A DNA stretch of 64,000 nucleotides from Paraburkholderia susongensis (GTDB lineage Bacteria; Pseudomonadota; Gammaproteobacteria; Burkholderiales; Burkholderiaceae), in contig NZ_FXAT01000018.1 in NCBI RefSeq assembly GCF_900177725.1, positions 1 to 64,000 on the forward strand. Direction: 5' to 3'. Shown here piece by piece: positions 60,609-64,000 of this stretch. A program made the position numbers and the translations under genes. The notes below the pieces were generated by a model. The model had not been told where the DNA came from, made no database searches, and worked only from the letters and a program-made list of their open reading frames with translations. Each line of letters starts with the position of its first letter. The first letter of the stretch is position 1.

Positions 60609-62717
60609 GTGCCCCGCAAGACTCCCATCGAGCGCTACCGGAATATCGGCATCAGCGCTCACATCGATGCCGGCAAAACCACCACTACTGAACGCATCCT
60701 GTTCTACACCGGCGTGACCCACAAGATCGGCGAGGTTCACGACGGCGCGGCGACGATGGACTGGATGGAACAGGAGCAGGAGCGCGGCATCACGATCACG
60801 TCGGCGGCCACGACCGCGTTCTGGAAAGGCATGGCCGGCAACTATCCCGAGCATCGGATCAACATCATCGACACCCCGGGCCACGTCGACTTCACGATCG
60901 AAGTCGAGCGCTCGATGCGCGTGCTCGACGGCGCGTGCATGGTCTACGACTCGGTCGGCGGCGTGCAGCCGCAATCGGAAACCGTGTGGCGCCAGGCGAA
61001 CAAGTACAAGGTGCCGCGCATCGCCTTCGTCAACAAGATGGACCGCGTCGGCGCCGATTTCTTCCGCGTGCAGCGGCAGATCGGCGAGCGTCTGAAGGGG
61101 GTCGCCGTGCCGATCCAGATTCCGATCGGCGCGGAAGAGCATTTCCAGGGCGTGGTCGATCTCGTGAAGATGAAGGCGATCTACTGGGACGACGCCAGCC
61201 AGGGCATCAAGTTCGAGTACCGCGAGATTCCGGCTGAACTCGCGGCCACCGCGAAGGAATGGCACGACAAGATGGTCGAGGCCGCCGCCGAGGCGAACGA
61301 GGAGCTGCTCGAAAAGTATCTGGGCGGCGAGCACCACCTGACCGAAGAAGAAATCAAGCACGGCATCCGCGCGCGCACGATCGCCAACGAGATCGTGCCG
61401 ATGCTGTGCGGCAGTGCGTTCAAGAACAAGGGCGTGCAGGCGATGCTCGACGCGGTGATCGACTATCTGCCCTCGCCCGTCGACGTGCCCGCAATCACCG
61501 GTCACGACGAGCACGACAAGGAGATCGAACGGCATCCTAACGACGACGATCCGTTCTCGGCGCTCGCCTTCAAGATCATGACCGACCCGTTCGTCGGCCA
61601 GCTGATCTTCTTCCGCGTGTATTCGGGCGTCGTCAATTCGGGCGACACGGTCTACAACGCGATCAAGGAAAAAAAGGAGCGCCTCGGCCGCATCCTGCAG
61701 ATGCACGCGAACGAGCGCAAGGAAATCAAGGAGGTCTATGCGGGCGACATCGCCGCGGCGGTCGGCCTGAAGGAAGCCACCACCGGCGACACGCTCTGCG
61801 ATCCTAACCATGTGATCATCCTCGAAAAGATGATCTTCCCCGACCCGGTGATCTCGCAGGCCGTCGAGCCGAAGACCAAGGCCGATCAGGAAAAGATGGG
61901 CATCGCGCTGAACCGTCTTGCGCAGGAAGACCCGTCGTTCCGCGTGCAGACGGATGAAGAATCGGGCCAAACGATCATCTCCGGCATGGGCGAGCTGCAC
62001 CTCGAAATTCTGGTCGACCGCATGAAGCGCGAGTTCGGCGTGGAAGCGACCGTCGGCAAGCCGCAGGTGGCTTACCGCGAAACGGTGCGCAACAAGGTCG
62101 AGGACGTCGAAGGCAAGTTCGTCAAGCAGTCGGGCGGGCGTGGTCAGTACGGCCACGCGGTGATCTCGCTCGAGCCGGCTGAACAGGGCAAGGGCTACGA
62201 GTTCGTCGATGCGATCAAGGGCGGCGTGATTCCGCGCGAATTCATCCCGGCCGTCGACAAGGGCATCCAGGAAACGCTGAAGGCCGGCGTGCTCGCGGGC
62301 TATCCGGTGGTCGACGTGAAGGTGACGCTCACGTTCGGTTCGTACCACGATGTCGACTCGAACGAAAACGCGTTCCGCATGGCCGGCTCGATGGCGTTCA
62401 AGGAAGCGATGCGCAAGGCCAGGCCCATTCTGCTCGAACCGATGATGGCCGTCGAGGTGGAAACGCCCGAAGACTTCATGGGCAACGTGATGGGCGACCT
62501 GTCGAGCCGGCGTGGCATGGTGCAGGGCATGGAAGACATCGCGGGCGGCGGCGGCAAGCTCGTGCGCGCGGAAGTGCCGCTCGCCGAGATGTTCGGCTAC
62601 TCGACGTCGCTGCGCTCGGCCACCCAGGGCCGGGCGACCTACACGATGGAGTTCAAGCACTACGCCGAAACGCCGAGCAACGTCGCCGAAGCCGTGATCA
62701 ACGCGAAGAAGCAATGA
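60609..62717 (+). CDS. fusA: Elongation factor G (stand-alone copy)
   Basis: This 702-residue translational GTPase starts with GTG 60609 after AAGGAGG. The five G motifs are AHIDAGKTTTTERI, the switch-I ERGITITSAATT, DTPGHVDF, NKMDR and GSAFKNKG. The tip of domain IV (the loop after HAVISLEP) and the C-terminal domain V are complete. EF-G translocates tRNA and helps recycle ribosomes. It is not in a str operon (no rpsL, rpsG or tuf near), so in Burkholderiaceae terms it is the second fusA. Whether it does elongation, recycling or both cannot be read here. Confidence 0.95.
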   Translation: MPRKTPIERYRNIGISAHIDAGKTTTTERILFYTGVTHKIGEVHDGAATMDWMEQEQERGITITSAATTAFWKGMAGNYPEHRINIIDTPGHVDFTIEVERSMRVLDGACMVYDSVGGVQPQSETVWRQANKYKVPRIAFVNKMDRVGADFFRVQRQIGERLKGVAVPIQIPIGAEEHFQGVVDLVKMKAIYWDDASQGIKFEYREIPAELAATAKEWHDKMVEAAAEANEELLEKYLGGEHHLTEEEIKHGIRARTIANEIVPMLCGSAFKNKGVQAMLDAVIDYLPSPVDVPAITGHDEHDKEIERHPNDDDPFSALAFKIMTDPFVGQLIFFRVYSGVVNSGDTVYNAIKEKKERLGRILQMHANERKEIKEVYAGDIAAAVGLKEATTGDTLCDPNHVIILEKMIFPDPVISQAVEPKTKADQEKMGIALNRLAQEDPSFRVQTDEESGQTIISGMGELHLEILVDRMKREFGVEATVGKPQVAYRETVRNKVEDVEGKFVKQSGGRGQYGHAVISLEPAEQGKGYEFVDAIKGGVIPREFIPAVDKGIQETLKAGVLAGYPVVDVKVTLTFGSYHDVDSNENAFRMAGSMAFKEAMRKARPILLEPMMAVEVETPEDFMGNVMGDLSSRRGMVQGMEDIAGGGGKLVRAEVPLAEMFGYSTSLRSATQGRATYTMEFKHYAETPSNVAEAVINAKKQ

Positions 62718-63049
62718 CGCCGGCGCGGCGGTGTCGGGCGCGGCAAGCCAGCCCTTTGCCGCGCTGCATGCCAGCAACGATGCCGCCGTCGACGCCAACG
62801 GCTCGAAGCCCGCTCCGTGTGAGCGGGCTTTTTTTCGCGGCGCTGTTCGCGCGCGGCGCTGCATCACGCACACGTTTTTTGAACGTGCCAGAATGTCGGA
62901 CAGCCTGACTGGACGAGCTTCAATGGAGCCCTCTGCTAATAGCCTGCACTGAAACACGATGCTTGAAGCACGTCCCTGAAACGCAAAACCCAGGCGCAAA
63001 ACCCAAGCGACGGACTCGAACACGGCGCTCACGCCGAGGAGGAGACACC
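62718..63049. other. Spacer between fusA and the cupin gene
   Basis: It contains the fusA terminator (62806-62835), an AT-rich stretch around 62870-62900 that may hold the cupin promoter, two direct copies of GCAAAACCCA (62982-63007) and, at the end, the ribosome site GAGGAGGAG. No gene or riboswitch was recognised. Confidence 0.5.
62806..62835 (+). terminator. Terminator of fusA
   Basis: AAGCCCGCTC-CGTGT-GAGCGGGCTT forms a 10-bp stem with T residues to 62835. It lies about 90 bases after the stop. Confidence 0.9.
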
Positions 63050-63568
63050 ATGAGCCAGGATCACGAACATCCGCATTACCGGGCCGAGCACGAGGCCGCC
63101 GCGCAGATCGACTGGCGCGAGCACGGCGTGAAAGTCATCCGCGGCGATCAACTCGACACCAACACCGCTCAGACGCCCGGCATGAATCGCGCCGCCGCGA
63201 TCAACGCGGCGCGCGTCGGCGCGCAAAAAATCTGGGCGGGCACCGTGACGATCCATCCGAACGCGAAGACCGGTGCGCATCATCACGGCGCGCTCGAAAG
63301 CGTGATCTACGTCGTGCGCGGCCAGGCGCGCATGCGCTGGGGCGAACACCTCGAATTCACCGCGGAAGCCGGCCCCGGCGACTTCATCTTCGTGCCGCCC
63401 TATGTGCCGCATCAGGAGATCAATGCAAGCACCGACGAGCCGCTCGAATGTGTGCTGGTGCGCAGCGACAACGAAGCGGTCGTGGTCAATCTGAACATCG
63501 ACGCAGTGGAACAGCCCGAAGCGGTCTACTGGGTCGATCCGATTCACAAGCATCCGCACGATCACTGA
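63050..63568 (+). CDS. Cupin-domain protein upstream of a nickel/cobalt permease
   Basis: This 172-residue protein starts at ATG 63050 after GAGGAGGAG. It is one small-barrel cupin: GAHHHGALESVIYVVRGQ carries the metal His-His-Glu set, GDFIFVPPYVPHQE the second motif with another His. Both ends are His-rich (DHEHPHYRAEH and HKHPHDH). It ends 47 bases before a NiCoT gene, so a link to nickel or cobalt, as a metal-binding cupin or storage protein, is plausible. Enzymatic activity is unknown. Confidence 0.8.
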   Translation: MSQDHEHPHYRAEHEAAAQIDWREHGVKVIRGDQLDTNTAQTPGMNRAAAINAARVGAQKIWAGTVTIHPNAKTGAHHHGALESVIYVVRGQARMRWGEHLEFTAEAGPGDFIFVPPYVPHQEINASTDEPLECVLVRSDNEAVVVNLNIDAVEQPEAVYWVDPIHKHPHDH

Positions 63569-63615
63569 CCCACCGACTAACCTGCCCGATTGCTGCCCGA
63601 TTGTCTGCGCGCCTC

Positions 63616-64000
63616 ATGACGCCCACCGCCTCGCTGCGCCCTCGCCTCGTCACGCTGTATGCCGTGCTGATCGCCGCCAACCTCGCTGCATGGGCGTGGG
63701 CGCTCGTCGCGTTTCGCCACTATCCGCTGCTGCTCGGCACCGCCCTGCTCGCGTATGGCTTCGGTCTGCGCCATGCGGTCGACGCCGACCACATCGCCGC
63801 GATCGACGCCGTCACGCGCAAGCTCATGCAGACCGGCAAGCGGCCGCTCGGCGTCGGGCTCGCGTTTTCGCTCGGTCATTCGACAATCGTGATCGCGGCG
63901 ACGCTCGGCATCGCATGGACCACGCATTCGCTGCACGGACGCTTCGAGAGCTTCAAGGAAGTCGGCGGCACGCTCGGCACCCTCGTCTCCGCGACGTTTC
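63616..64000 (+). CDS. hoxN: High-affinity nickel/cobalt permease (NiCoT), partial at window edge
   Basis: The frame from ATG 63616 (MTPTASLRPRLVTLYAV) stays open to the window end, giving 128 residues of a family usually about 330-350 long. It has a first hydrophobic helix, then the signature GLRHAVDADHIAAIDAVTR in helix II (the HX4DH metal motif) and LGHSTIVI in helix III. This is an inner-membrane importer of Ni2+ and/or Co2+ of the HoxN/NixA class. It follows the His-rich cupin gene by 47 bases and is probably co-transcribed with it. No cobalamin or nickel riboswitch lies between. Confidence 0.88.
   Translation, partial: MTPTASLRPRLVTLYAVLIAANLAAWAWALVAFRHYPLLLGTALLAYGFGLRHAVDADHIAAIDAVTRKLMQTGKRPLGVGLAFSLGHSTIVIAATLGIAWTTHSLHGRFESFKEVGGTLGTLVSATF

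Overview
The window looks like a chromosome-1 segment of a Burkholderia sensu lato species, most likely Paraburkholderia. The reasons are the high GC and strong GC3 bias of the housekeeping genes, and gene neighbourhoods typical of that group: nadB with nadCA, purN-rsmB, ribF-ileS-lspA-coaBC-dut, clpSA beside a cold-shock gene, and rpmB-rpmG after radC. The call rests on reading the sequence; no database search was possible.

Positions 1 to about 9,460 are an accessory island. It starts with a decayed tyrosine-integrase gene (546-896). Next is a 1.5-1.6 kb module present twice in tandem. Each copy has an upstream region, a secretable toxin with a bacterial RNase A-like C-terminal domain (1231-1992 and 2763-3599), a CdiI-like immunity gene (2002-2292 and 3596-3889) and a shared 3' flank. 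The two N-terminal halves are nearly identical, while the toxin tips and immunity proteins have diverged. The first toxin has lost a 25-residue segment and a predicted catalytic Tyr. An aldehyde dehydrogenase with a divergent LysR regulator follows (4450-6880). Then comes a third, unrelated toxin set on the minus strand (7036-9240): a toxin ending in a His/Asp-rich domain, its immunity gene, a second orphan paralogue of that immunity gene, and duplicated terminators.

From about 9.5 kb the sequence is core chromosome. First are an AroP/PheP-type permease and an exported alpha/beta hydrolase. A minus-strand peptide-scavenging operon (21630 to 12216) follows: RpiR regulator, iaaA, gsiABCD, a DmpA-type aminopeptidase and a DppA-type D-aminopeptidase, several joined by 4-bp ATGA overlaps. 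After an MFS exporter, rsuA, a small membrane protein, an SDR protein and an iron-sulfur flavin reductase comes an aminotransferase of the ArgD type. Its leader carries a strong promoter, a 16-codon ORF with four consecutive Arg codons, a possible antiterminator segment and an intrinsic terminator. This looks like ribosome-mediated arginine attenuation.

The rest is largely housekeeping: a branched-chain amino acid ABC transporter (livKHMGF), ispH-fkpB, radC, rpmBG, NAD biosynthesis (nadB, nadCA), a fatty acid desaturase, rsmB-purN, ribF-ileS-lspA-coaBC-(LLM oxidoreductase)-dut, clpSA, a cold-shock gene, icd, rluE, a small Ala/Lys/His-rich exported protein, a DUF192 protein, a second-type fusA, a cupin and the start of a nickel/cobalt permease cut by the window edge. 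No tRNA, rRNA, CRISPR array or intact insertion sequence was seen.
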